The notes under the pieces are model-generated. The model did no database searches, was not told the DNA's origin, and saw only the letters and a list, made by a program, of their open reading frames with translations. Positions 1 through 5,559 of a DNA stretch of 9,214 nt are shown piece by piece. The position numbers and the translations under genes are program-made. Location of the stretch: the NCBI GenBank assembly GCA_046155815.1, contig JBJXFY010000316.1:1-9214 (forward strand), read 5' to 3'. The stretch comes from JBJXFY01 sp046155815. Lineage in GTDB: Bacteria; Verrucomicrobiota; Verrucomicrobiia; Limisphaerales; CAIMTB01. Positions within the stretch are counted from its first letter, which is position 1. The number at the start of each line of letters is the position of its first letter.

Positions 1-527
1 ATGCCCATCTCGAGGTCGTCCACCACGTTCACGAAGTGGAACACCGGCTGGCCATCGCTGCGCCAGAGCACCCAGTCCGGATCCTCCTGCTCGCGGTCCG
101 TGAGCGGGCGGACCACGTCGCCCACGATCAGGTCGGGGATCGTCACCGGCTCGCGCGTCATGCGGAAGTACACCGCGCCGTCGCGGTCGTAGGCGTGACC
201 GCGGTCACGCAGCTCAGCCAGCCGGCGGCGGTAAATCTCGCCGCGCTGCGACTGGAAGTACGGCCCGCGGTCCCCGCGGCTAGGGCCGGCGGCATCGGCG
301 GTGGCGGGGCCTTCGTCCCAGTCCAGCCCGAGCCAGCGCAGGCCATGCAGGATGACCTCGACGGCGGCCTGCGAGTTGCGGGCGGTGTCGGTGTCCTCGA
401 CGCGCAGGACAAACGTCCCGCCGTGGTGGCGGGCGTAGAGCCAGTTGAACAGGGCCGTGCGCGCCCCGCCGATATGCAGGTAGCCCGTGGGCGAAGGCGC
501 GAAACGGACGCGGACCGGTGACGACAT
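1..527 (-). CDS. gltX: Glutamate--tRNA ligase, N-terminal part (runs off left edge)
   Basis: Glutamyl-tRNA synthetase charges tRNA(Glu), or tRNA(Glu/Gln) in non-discriminating forms, with glutamate in the cytoplasm. About 175 codons are present. The frame is open from an ATG at 525-527 to the window edge with no stop. The class I aminoacyl-tRNA synthetase signature is plain: FAPSPTGYLHIGGAR at residues 9-23 contains the HIGH-type ATP-binding motif (H18-I-G-G). It is followed by FNWLYAR and RVEDTDTARN (residues 42-51), hallmark GltX sequence. Later segments such as YFQSQR, DRDGAVYFRM and DWVLWRSDGQPVFHF also fit the Rossmann/connective region. The KMSKS loop and the anticodon-binding domain lie outside the window. 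The gene is divergent from rnpB, and a tandem AGTCAGA repeat lies 12 bases upstream of its start. No convincing Shine-Dalgarno is seen. Assignment to the GltX family is near certain; whether it is discriminating cannot be judged here. Confidence 0.96.
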   Translation of the reverse strand, partial: MSSPVRVRFAPSPTGYLHIGGARTALFNWLYARHHGGTFVLRVEDTDTARNSQAAVEVILHGLRWLGLDWDEGPATADAAGPSRGDRGPYFQSQRGEIYRRRLAELRDRGHAYDRDGAVYFRMTREPVTIPDLIVGDVVRPLTDREQEDPDWVLWRSDGQPVFHFVNVVDDLEMG

Positions 528-538
528 GGCGGGACGAT

Positions 539-572
539 GAAGTCAGAAGTCAGAAGTCAGAAGTCAGAAGTC
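539..572. repeat. Tandem heptamer (AGTCAGA) repeat, about 4.9 copies
   Basis: Four perfect AGTCAGA units (541-568) are followed by AGTC and preceded by GA, giving 34 bp of uninterrupted 7-bp periodicity. The tract ends 12 bp upstream of the gltX start codon, so it falls in that gene's promoter or 5' leader. Seen from gltX it reads as CTTCTGA repeats. The base composition (about 40% GC) contrasts with the GC-rich flanks. Similar heptamers occur between genes in Verrucomicrobiota as I recall, but this was not checked here. Confidence 0.93.
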
Positions 573-651
573 GCGACAGAGGATCGCGCCCGGGAGAGAC
601 GGAGTCTCCTGCGTCTCGCTTTGGCTGCCATTCGACGGGGACGAGCACGAG

Positions 652-680
652 TTGCCCGCGGTGTTGCGCGGGCGTACCCT
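652..680 (+). promoter_or_regulatory. Predicted sigma70-type promoter of rnpB
   Basis: TTGCCC (652-657) and TACCCT (675-680) are separated by exactly 17 bp. The first base of the 13-bp P1 helix of RNase P RNA, G687, lies 7 bases after the -10 box, just where a transcription start is expected. The hexamers match consensus only partly (TTG--- and TA---T), but the spacing and agreement with the independently inferred RNA 5' end support the call. Confidence 0.6.
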
Positions 681-686
681 GCCGGC

Positions 687-1086
687 GTTCCAGAGGGGCG
701 GAGGGCCGCTCTTCCGCTTCGGCGGGAGGGAGGAAAGTCCGAACCCCATAGGGCGCGACGCCGCGTAACCCGCCGCTCCGGCGGCGGAATACACGCGGGC
801 ACGCCGGCCGCGAGGCCGGCGTGACGGACAGTGCCACAGAAAACAGACCGCCAACCCGGGCGACCGGGCGGCAAGGGTGAAAAGGTGGGGTAAGAGCCCA
901 CCGCGTCCCGCGTGAGCGGGACGGCACGGAAAACCCCGTCGGGAGCAAGGCCAAATAGGGGGCCGCGAGGTGGCCCGCCTCCGTCCGGCGCGAGCCGGCC
1001 GGCCCCGGGTAAGGCCGCTCAGAGAAATGGTCCTCTCCCCGCCGCAAGACGGGCAGACAAAATTCGGCTTACAGCCCCTCTGGAAC
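687..1086 (+). ncRNA. rnpB: RNase P RNA (bacterial type A)
   Basis: This is the catalytic RNA of ribonuclease P, which removes the 5' leader from pre-tRNAs. Universal core segments are visible in order: GAGGAAAGTCCG (730-741, 5' half of P4), ACAGTGCCACAGAAAACAG (about 828-846), GGTGAAAAGGTGGGG (about 876-890), AGCAAGGCCAAATAGGG (about 944-960), GGTAA in loop L15 (1008-1012, the GGU that pairs with tRNA 3' CCA), AGAGAAATGG (1021-1030) and ATTCGGCTTAC (1062-1072, 3' half of P4). The ends are set by a perfect 13-bp P1 helix, 687-699 with 1074-1086. The length of about 400 nt and the P15/L15 arrangement fit the ancestral A type. The RNA is divergent from gltX and has its own promoter. No T-rich terminator follows P1, so the 3' end may be processed. 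Open frames crossing this stretch on either strand are spurious. Confidence 0.97.
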
Positions 1087-1147
1087 TTCCGCCCGCGGCG
1101 CGGCCCGGTGCCCCCGCCGGCCCTCGCGGGGTCCGTCCGCAGCCTGC

Positions 1148-1444
1148 TCAGGCCTGGGTGTCCGCGCGTGGCTTCCCCGTCCAGGCGCCCACGGCACCCT
1201 TTCCCAGGGCCTTGGCAACCGGCTCCTCCGTTGGGTCGCTGAAGGCCCGCAGCACGGCCTCGGCGCGTCCGGGCTCATTGTCCGCCAAGTGCCCCATCGC
1301 CGCGCGGTAGGCCTCGAGGCGGAAGTCCGCCCCGCCGCTGCCGCGATCCACCCGGTCGAGGAACGCGGCGATCTCGATGAGCTTGCAGCGGGCATCCATG
1401 AAGTGCTGGTCGAGCACCTGCTGGCGGGTCAACGGGTTCGGCAT
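1148..1444 (-). CDS. Small conserved-looking protein, function unknown (98 aa)
   Basis: I do not recognise a named family. The product is 98 aa, soluble, probably mostly helical, with no signal peptide or membrane segment. Visible features are an N-terminal MPNPLTRQQVLDQHF, an amphipathic helix DARCKLIEIAAFLDRVDR, a segment DFRLEAYRAAMGHLADN, and a C-terminal LRAFSDPTEEPVAKALGKG followed by a loose tail. The regular heptad-like Leu/Ile/Phe spacing and clean GC-rich codon use suggest a real gene, not an antisense shadow. The ATG at 1442-1444 is preceded at 6 bases by a TAAGAT box with a TTGGTG box 17 bp further up, so the mRNA may be leaderless. The gene ends about 60 bp from the 3' end of rnpB, towards which it is transcribed. 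Reality of the gene is fairly likely; function is open. Confidence 0.75.
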   Translation of the reverse strand: MPNPLTRQQVLDQHFMDARCKLIEIAAFLDRVDRGSGGADFRLEAYRAAMGHLADNEPGRAEAVLRAFSDPTEEPVAKALGKGAVGAWTGKPRADTQA

Positions 1445-1450
1445 GGTGCG

Positions 1451-1479
1451 ATCTTAACCACGAAGCCGCCGGCCACCAA
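1451..1479 (-). promoter_or_regulatory. Predicted promoter of the 98-aa gene (possibly leaderless)
   Basis: On the minus strand TTGGTG (1479-1474) and TAAGAT (1456-1451) are 17 bp apart, and the -10 hexamer matches TATAAT at four of six positions. Six bases (1450-1445) separate it from the ATG, so transcription starting 7 bases downstream of the -10 would begin at the A of the start codon. Inferred from sequence only. Confidence 0.5.
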
Positions 1480-1549
1480 GCATGGGAAAGGCGGTCCCGA
1501 TGCGGGCTTGCCCCCGGGCACCGGTTTGGGCGATGCCAAGGCCGCTCCC

Positions 1550-1945
1550 ATGAATCCCAATCAGGTCCGCCAGGTGGCCGAACGGCAGCGCAGCCTCGTC
1601 TGGACCATCTTCTCGGTCCTGCTGCTCAGCTTTGCCAACGGCGTCACGACCTTGGCCGCGCCGGCCCTCGGCGGCCTGACGGCAGGCGTGCTGCCGCTGG
1701 TCGTCCTGTTCTGCCTGATGGCGGCCCAGCTCTGGGCGTTGTTCAGCCTGGTGCGACTGCTGGTGGCGCTGGAGGTCAGCACGGTCATCCTCGTCTTCTC
1801 CATCATCCTGATGCTCATCCCGTGCCTCGCTTTGATCGTACTCGTGGGCTTCAACATGCAGGCGACCAAGTTTCTCCGCGGCCGCGGCCTCCGCGTGGGC
1901 CTGATGGGCGTGGACCCGAAGGACCTCCCGCCGCCCGCGGCCTAA
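1550..1945 (+). CDS. Small integral membrane protein, three predicted TM helices (131 aa)
   Basis: The product is a short inner-membrane protein of unknown function. From the ATG at 1550 it has a charged polar head MNPNQVRQVAERQR, then hydrophobic stretches at about residues 16-37, 47-74 and 78-102, and a basic tail with NMQATKFLRGRGLRVGLMG ending in DPKDLPPPAA. The tail resembles the ATKxLRxxGxxVGLMG ending I associate with small membrane proteins in Verrucomicrobiota, Planctomycetes and other groups; this is recall, not a search. The frame is open further upstream (from 1289), but that part is antisense to the 98-aa gene and reads as low-quality sequence, while MNPNQVRQVAERQ is a natural N-terminus. 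No strong Shine-Dalgarno is visible. bioB starts 71 bp downstream on the same strand, so co-transcription is possible, though no functional link to biotin synthesis is evident. Confidence 0.8.
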   Translation: MNPNQVRQVAERQRSLVWTIFSVLLLSFANGVTTLAAPALGGLTAGVLPLVVLFCLMAAQLWALFSLVRLLVALEVSTVILVFSIILMLIPCLALIVLVGFNMQATKFLRGRGLRVGLMGVDPKDLPPPAA

Positions 1946-2016
1946 TCCCAACGGTTCCCGCCGCCATCAGAATTCAATCTTTCCACGCCGCGGCTCTGCT
2001 GCCTACGCTGTCAACC

Positions 2017-3075
2017 ATGACGGCCAACGGATTTGACGCCAGCATTTCGGACCGCCTCCGTGCGCTCGGCCAGCGCGTGCTGGATGGCGGGAACGTCGGG
2101 CGCGAGGAGGCGCTGTTCCTCTTCGGCCTCGAGCGCACCGGCGACGTCTTCGAGCTGCTGGCGTGGGCCAACCGCATCCGTGAGCACTTCAAGGGCAACC
2201 AGGTCCACCTTTGCTCCATCGTGAACGCCAAGGCCGGCGGTTGCTCCGAGAACTGCCGGTTCTGCTCCCAGTCCTCCTTCCACAGCACCGGCTCGCCGCG
2301 CTACGGTTTCGTGGACCCGGAGCCCGTGCAGGCCGCCGCCGAGGAGGCCGGGCGCCACGGCGTGACCGCCGTCGGGCTCGTCGCCGCGTGGAAGGGGCTG
2401 AACGAGGGGCCGATGCTCGACGAGGTCTGCGACCGCATCCGCGAGCTCAAGGCCTCCGGCAAGGCCCGGCCCGACGCCTCGCTGGGCCTCATCAAAAGCC
2501 CGCGCGTGGCGGAGCGGCTGAAGGAGGCGGGCCTCGAATGTTACGGCCATAACCTCGAGAGCTCGCGCCGCTTCTTCCCCGAGCACTGCACGACGCACGG
2601 CTTCGAGGATCGGCTGGCGACCATCGGCCACCTCAAGGCGGCCGGCATCAAGATCTGCTCCGGCGGCATCATCGGCATGGGCGAGACGCGCGAGGACCGC
2701 TGCGACCTCGCGCTCGAGCTGCGGGCCATCGGCGCGCACGTCGTTCCGATCAACATCCTCAATCCCATCCCTGGCACGCCGTTCGAGAAGCAGCCGCCGC
2801 TCGAGCCGCTGGAGATCCTCAAGACCATCGCCTGCTTCCGGTTCCTCCTGCCGCGGCAGGAGATCATGGTGGCCGGCGGCCGGACCAAGAACCTGCGCGA
2901 CCTCCAGAGCCTGATCTTCGCCGCCGGCGCCAGCGCGCTCATGGTGGGCAACTACCTCACCACGCTGAACCGCCCCGTCGAGGAAGACCTGCAGATGTTG
3001 AAGGATCTCGGCCTGGACCCGCGCTGGGAGCATGACTTCGAGGATCAGGCGGAGGCGGAGCAGGCAACCGCCTGA
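2017..3075 (+). CDS. bioB: Biotin synthase (radical SAM), non-canonical auxiliary-cluster residues
   Basis: BioB inserts sulfur into dethiobiotin, the last step of biotin synthesis, using S-adenosylmethionine and Fe-S clusters in the cytoplasm. The 352-aa product has the radical-SAM CX3CX2C motif (GGCSENCRFC; C76, C80, C83) and BioB signatures: YGHNLESSRRFFPEHCTTH (about 176-194), ICSGGIIGMGET (213-224), PINILNPIPGTP (244-255), AGGRTKNLRDLQ (286-297) and VGNYLTTLNRPVEEDLQM (310-327). Aligned by eye with E. coli BioB, the [2Fe-2S] ligand Cys188 matches C214 and Arg260 matches R289, but Cys97 matches G120 (VGLVAAWKG) and Cys128 matches D153 (DASLG). An extra cysteine, C66, lies in HLCSIVNAKAGG. 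This suggests a different auxiliary cluster, perhaps related to the 4Fe-5S Type II BioB of anaerobes. The ATG at 2017 fits the family N-terminus; the frame extends upstream to 1822, overlapping the membrane-protein gene, and that extension is rejected. No other bio genes are in the window. Confidence 0.95.
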   Translation: MTANGFDASISDRLRALGQRVLDGGNVGREEALFLFGLERTGDVFELLAWANRIREHFKGNQVHLCSIVNAKAGGCSENCRFCSQSSFHSTGSPRYGFVDPEPVQAAAEEAGRHGVTAVGLVAAWKGLNEGPMLDEVCDRIRELKASGKARPDASLGLIKSPRVAERLKEAGLECYGHNLESSRRFFPEHCTTHGFEDRLATIGHLKAAGIKICSGGIIGMGETREDRCDLALELRAIGAHVVPINILNPIPGTPFEKQPPLEPLEILKTIACFRFLLPRQEIMVAGGRTKNLRDLQSLIFAAGASALMVGNYLTTLNRPVEEDLQMLKDLGLDPRWEHDFEDQAEAEQATA

Positions 3076-3207
3076 ACGGCGGAGGGAGCGCCGGCCTCCG
3101 GCCCGACGGATCGCCGCCGCGGAAACCGACGCGGCGGTGCGGAGCCTGGCGCTTCGTCTTCGGACCTCCTTGGCCAACCAGGCCGCGGCACCCACGCCCG
3201 TGCCCGG
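3076..3207. other. Intergenic stretch between bioB and the M14 peptidase gene
   Basis: This 132-bp GC-rich spacer has no convincing promoter, ribosome binding site or T-tailed terminator. It contains a weak 6-bp inverted repeat (CGCCGC...GCGGCG). The spacing allows, but does not prove, co-transcription of the flanking genes. Confidence 0.5.
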
Positions 3208-4035
3208 ATGCGCTCGTCGCCGGACTTGAGCTTTGCGCATCGAGCTTTGAGCCTCGCCGCCGTGCAGCGCCTCGGACGCAACCACGGCCGGTACCACGGC
3301 GAGACGATTGACATCGCCGCGGTCACGGAGGCGTCGCTCGCGGCGGCGCGGCGGCACGGCTGGTCCGTGACGATGCTGGACGCGGCCGGCTTGCCGCTGC
3401 CAGCGCTCACCCGCGGCGCCCGCGGCCCGGCGGGCCCGGCGCGGCGGCTTTACGTCTCCACCGGCATCCACGGCGACGAGCCGGCGGGGCCGCTGGCCGT
3501 GCGGCAGCTCCTCGAGGACGACGCCTTCCCCGCCGAAGCAGGCCTCTGGCTGTGCCCGTGCCTCAACCCGACGGGATTTCCGCGCAGCACCCGTGAGAAC
3601 GCCGCCGGCGTGGACCTGAACCGCGACTATCGCAACCCGTCCACGCCCGAGGTGCGCGCCCACCTCGCCTGGCTGGAAGCGCAGCCGCCGTTCGACGCCG
3701 CGTTCTGCCTGCACGAGGACTGGGAGGCGGCGGGGTTCTATGTGTACGAGTTGAATCCGGACCACCGGCCTTCCCTGGCGGAGACCATGGTGGTCGCCGT
3801 GGCGAAGGTGTGTCCGATTGATCCCTCGGAGCTGATTGACGGGCGTGAGGCGGCTGGAGGGATCATCCGCCCCAACCTCGACCCGGCGCAGCGCCCGGAA
3901 TGGCCGGAGGCGTTCTACCTCGGCCAGCGCAAGACGCGGCTGGGCTACACGCTGGAGGCGCCGTCGGATTTTCCCCTGGCGGTGCGCGTGGCGGCGCTGG
4001 TGGCGGGGATGCGGGCGGCGCTCGCGGCGGTGTGA
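3208..4035 (+). CDS. M14-family zinc metallocarboxypeptidase / murein-peptide amidase-like protein
   Basis: The 275-aa product is predicted to be a zinc-dependent hydrolase of the M14/AstE-AspA superfamily, probably cleaving a peptide or amide bond; E. coli MpaA, which trims murein tripeptide, is one well-known related type. STGIHGDEPAGPLAVRQLL (84-102) supplies the HxxE zinc ligands H88 and E91. NPTGFPRSTRENAAGVDLNR (120-139) holds the NR pair of the substrate carboxylate pocket. FCLHEDW (166-172) gives the third ligand H169, and YTLEAPS (247-253) the catalytic Glu E250. There is no signal peptide, so it likely acts in the cytoplasm, consistent with recycling of imported peptides. The ATG at 3208 is used here, but residues 7-15 coincide with a duplicated GAGCTTTG, so the true start might be a later TTG or GTG (codons at 3247 or 3262). 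The exact substrate is unknown. The downstream neighbour is convergent. Confidence 0.88.
   Translation: MRSSPDLSFAHRALSLAAVQRLGRNHGRYHGETIDIAAVTEASLAAARRHGWSVTMLDAAGLPLPALTRGARGPAGPARRLYVSTGIHGDEPAGPLAVRQLLEDDAFPAEAGLWLCPCLNPTGFPRSTRENAAGVDLNRDYRNPSTPEVRAHLAWLEAQPPFDAAFCLHEDWEAAGFYVYELNPDHRPSLAETMVVAVAKVCPIDPSELIDGREAAGGIIRPNLDPAQRPEWPEAFYLGQRKTRLGYTLEAPSDFPLAVRVAALVAGMRAALAAV
3228..3249. repeat. GAGCTTTG direct duplication, 14-bp period
   Basis: GAGCTTTG occurs at 3228-3235 and again at 3242-3249, and the second copy is followed by AGC. The AT-richer words stand out in GC-rich surroundings and fall across the first codons assigned to the M14 gene. They resemble remnants of a short intergenic repeat, which bears on the choice of start codon. 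Confidence 0.55.
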
Positions 4036-4041
4036 GACAAC

Positions 4042-4067
4042 AAAAAGGCCGGCCCGAAGGCCGGCCT
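4042..4067 (-). terminator. Rho-independent terminator of the pseudopilin gene
   Basis: An 8-bp GC-rich stem (AGGCCGGC 4046-4053 with GCCGGCCT 4060-4067) with a 6-base loop is followed, on the minus strand, by TTTTT (4046-4042). It begins 20 bases after the stop codon of the minus-strand pseudopilin gene. The plus strand has no T-run after the hairpin, so termination of the convergent peptidase transcript here would be weaker. Confidence 0.88.
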
Positions 4068-4087
4068 GGGAGAAGGTGAAGCTCAGT

Positions 4088-4927
4088 TCAGTACGTACTG
4101 CGCTCCTTGAGCCAGCGGAGATCTTTGCCGCCGTCCCTTGGTGCAGCGCCAATCGCTGCGTTGCGGGCACGAATGGCAGGATCTGTCCACTTCTTGATCT
4201 CGGAATGGCCGTCAGCGAAGGAGAGGCCGCCCGCACCGTTGTGATAGGTCGCAGGGAGGTCCACCCAGCTGGCGTTGGCCGGGTCGCAGACGAACCAGCC
4301 GTCGTTGATGGAGGTCGGGTTTTCGTCCTGCGTGACCCAGGTCTGCGCAGACTGGGTGATGTCGTTCAGCTTGCGGAAATTGCGGACCGGGTTGGCGCCT
4401 GTGGTGCGGTCCGGAGCCCACGGATTGATCGGATTCATCCACGAATTCATGGACATCGAACGGACCGTGGGCACGCCGCCGCCGCCGTAAGGCCCGCGGG
4501 TGGTCTTGCGGTCGGCCGGGCACCGGTAAACGGCGAGGTTGTTCACGTACTTGTAGAGCAGGGAATGCTGAATCAGGATTGTGTTGGTCCAGCTCGGGCC
4601 GGAGTCCATGGTGCCCATGGCCCATTGGTTCAAGGGATAGATCTGCTGCGCGTTGTGGGTGGCCACCAGTGAATCCAAGCCGGCCGTCCGCACGAGCCGT
4701 TCGTCGTTGTCGCCGGCGTACAGGGTCCAGCCCAGCATGAGCTGGCGGCCATTGTTCAGGCACTGGATGCCCTGCGCCTTGGCCTTGGCCTTGGCGAGGG
4801 CGGGAATGAGCATGCTGGCGAGGATCGCGATGATGGCGATCACAACCAGCAGCTCGATGAGGGTGAAGCCGCGGCGGGACGCGGCAATGCGGTCGGGCGA
4901 TGCAAGTTTCATCGGGTCGTGCCGCAT
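4088..4927 (-). CDS. Prepilin-like pseudopilin with H-X9-DG-type C-terminus
   Basis: This 279-aa protein belongs to the type II secretion/type IV pilin-like pseudopilins that are greatly expanded in Verrucomicrobiota, Planctomycetes and Lentisphaerae. A basic leader ending in SRRG precedes the prepilin peptidase site G/FTLIEL: cleavage would follow G20 and leave a methylated Phe with the usual Glu at +5. The hydrophobic helix LLVVIAIIAILASMLIPALA follows, then KAKAKAQGIQCLNNGRQLML and GWTLYAGDNDERL, standard for this family. The globular region has RCPADRK and a C-terminal LSFADGHSEIKKWTDP (H-X9-DG-associated) motif. It is likely exported and anchored in the inner membrane; the partner machine is not in the window. 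The ATG at 4927 gives MRHDPMKL; an ATG at 4912 (MKL) is an equally plausible start. The gene stands alone with its own terminator. Specific role unknown. Confidence 0.93.
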   Translation of the reverse strand: MRHDPMKLASPDRIAASRRGFTLIELLVVIAIIAILASMLIPALAKAKAKAQGIQCLNNGRQLMLGWTLYAGDNDERLVRTAGLDSLVATHNAQQIYPLNQWAMGTMDSGPSWTNTILIQHSLLYKYVNNLAVYRCPADRKTTRGPYGGGGVPTVRSMSMNSWMNPINPWAPDRTTGANPVRNFRKLNDITQSAQTWVTQDENPTSINDGWFVCDPANASWVDLPATYHNGAGGLSFADGHSEIKKWTDPAIRARNAAIGAAPRDGGKDLRWLKERSTY

Positions 4928-5058
4928 CGTTACGTGAGCCCCCGGGGCCGGACAAGTGTGAGTTTCGACGCACAGGGGAAGGCACGGTCCACATGCCTCG
5001 CCTCAAGCCGCGGATTCCAGGCACGGCCTGCCCGGCCTTCGCCTCGGCGCCCTGCCAG

Positions 5059-5559
5059 TCACGGCTCCATTGTCTCCACCGTCTCGAGGCGGCGGACCTG
5101 CCAGTTCTGCTCGCCGCGCACGAGGTCCAGCCTGAACTCCTGCACGAAGTAGTCGTTGTCGCCGGCGATCTGGATCTTGGACGTGAGGTGGGCCTGCGCC
5201 GTGCTGCGGTCCGGGGCGGCGCTGACGACGATGTCGAAGAACTCAACCTTCAGCCCACGGAGCCGAAGGCGGGCCGCGCCGGCCGCCTCGCGCAGCTCCG
5301 CCCGGCCGGCAATGCGTCCCCCGCCCCGGCGGCCGACCTGCACGCGGACTTCCACGTCCGGCGTGAAAAAGCCCTCGAGGCCCCCGACATAGGCGAGCTG
5401 CCGTACGGTGGACTCCTCGCCGGCGAAGGACACCGCCTCGGCAAACGCCAGCAGGCGGCGACGCACGCGTTCCTCGGGCCCGGGAAAGAGGCGGAGCACG
5501 CCCCAGACGGCGGCGACCAGCAGCACAACGGCGGCGGCGCGGAGGAGTCGTCGCCTCAC
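5059..5559 (-). CDS. Membrane-anchored NTF2-like small protein, function unknown
   Basis: The 166-aa product is given a GTG start that overlaps the lepB stop as GTGA, a sign of translational coupling. A basic head (RRRLLR) and a hydrophobic segment AAAVVLLVAAVWGVLRLF (about 8-25) suggest an N-terminal membrane anchor. The rest, with VRRRLLAFAEAVSF, VGGLEGFFTPDVEVRV, AELREAAGAARLRLRGLKVE and a strand-rich end AQAHLTSKIQ...FRLDLVRGEQNWQVRRLE, has the helix-then-curved-sheet pattern of SnoaL/NTF2-like domains. This is a fold guess from pattern, not a match to a named family. An upstream ATG at 5688 would embed most of lepB's C-terminus in another frame and is rejected. It is the last gene of the minus-strand block, with no clear terminator after it. 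The tight link to lepB hints at an envelope role, but that is inference. Confidence 0.78.
   Translation of the reverse strand: MRRRLLRAAAVVLLVAAVWGVLRLFPGPEERVRRRLLAFAEAVSFAGEESTVRQLAYVGGLEGFFTPDVEVRVQVGRRGGGRIAGRAELREAAGAARLRLRGLKVEFFDIVVSAAPDRSTAQAHLTSKIQIAGDNDYFVQEFRLDLVRGEQNWQVRRLETVETMEP

Noticed and set aside
36..521. 161-codon plus-strand open frame at the left end
   Set aside because: It is exactly antisense to the glutamyl-tRNA synthetase frame, which carries the class I signature motifs.
550..1047. Minus-strand open frame and several plus-strand frames over 550-1310
   Set aside because: They cover the RNase P RNA, whose conserved core and P1 helix explain the sequence.
1289..1549. 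Upstream extension of the small membrane protein gene
   Set aside because: The extension is antisense to the 98-aa gene and has no family character; the ATG at 1550 gives a natural charged N-terminus before the first membrane helix.
1822..2016. Upstream extension of bioB
   Set aside because: It overlaps the membrane-protein gene in another frame and is Pro/Arg-rich; BioB proteins normally begin close to the ATG at 2017.
2011..4236. 741-codon open frame on the minus strand opposite bioB and the M14 peptidase gene
   Set aside because: It is antisense to two well-recognised genes, is Arg/Ala/Gly-rich with no family motifs, and its length is explained by high GC third positions.
4928..5058. Promoter for the pseudopilin gene
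   Set aside because: I searched the 131-bp gap on the minus strand and found only weak TTG words with no reasonable -10 at the right distance.
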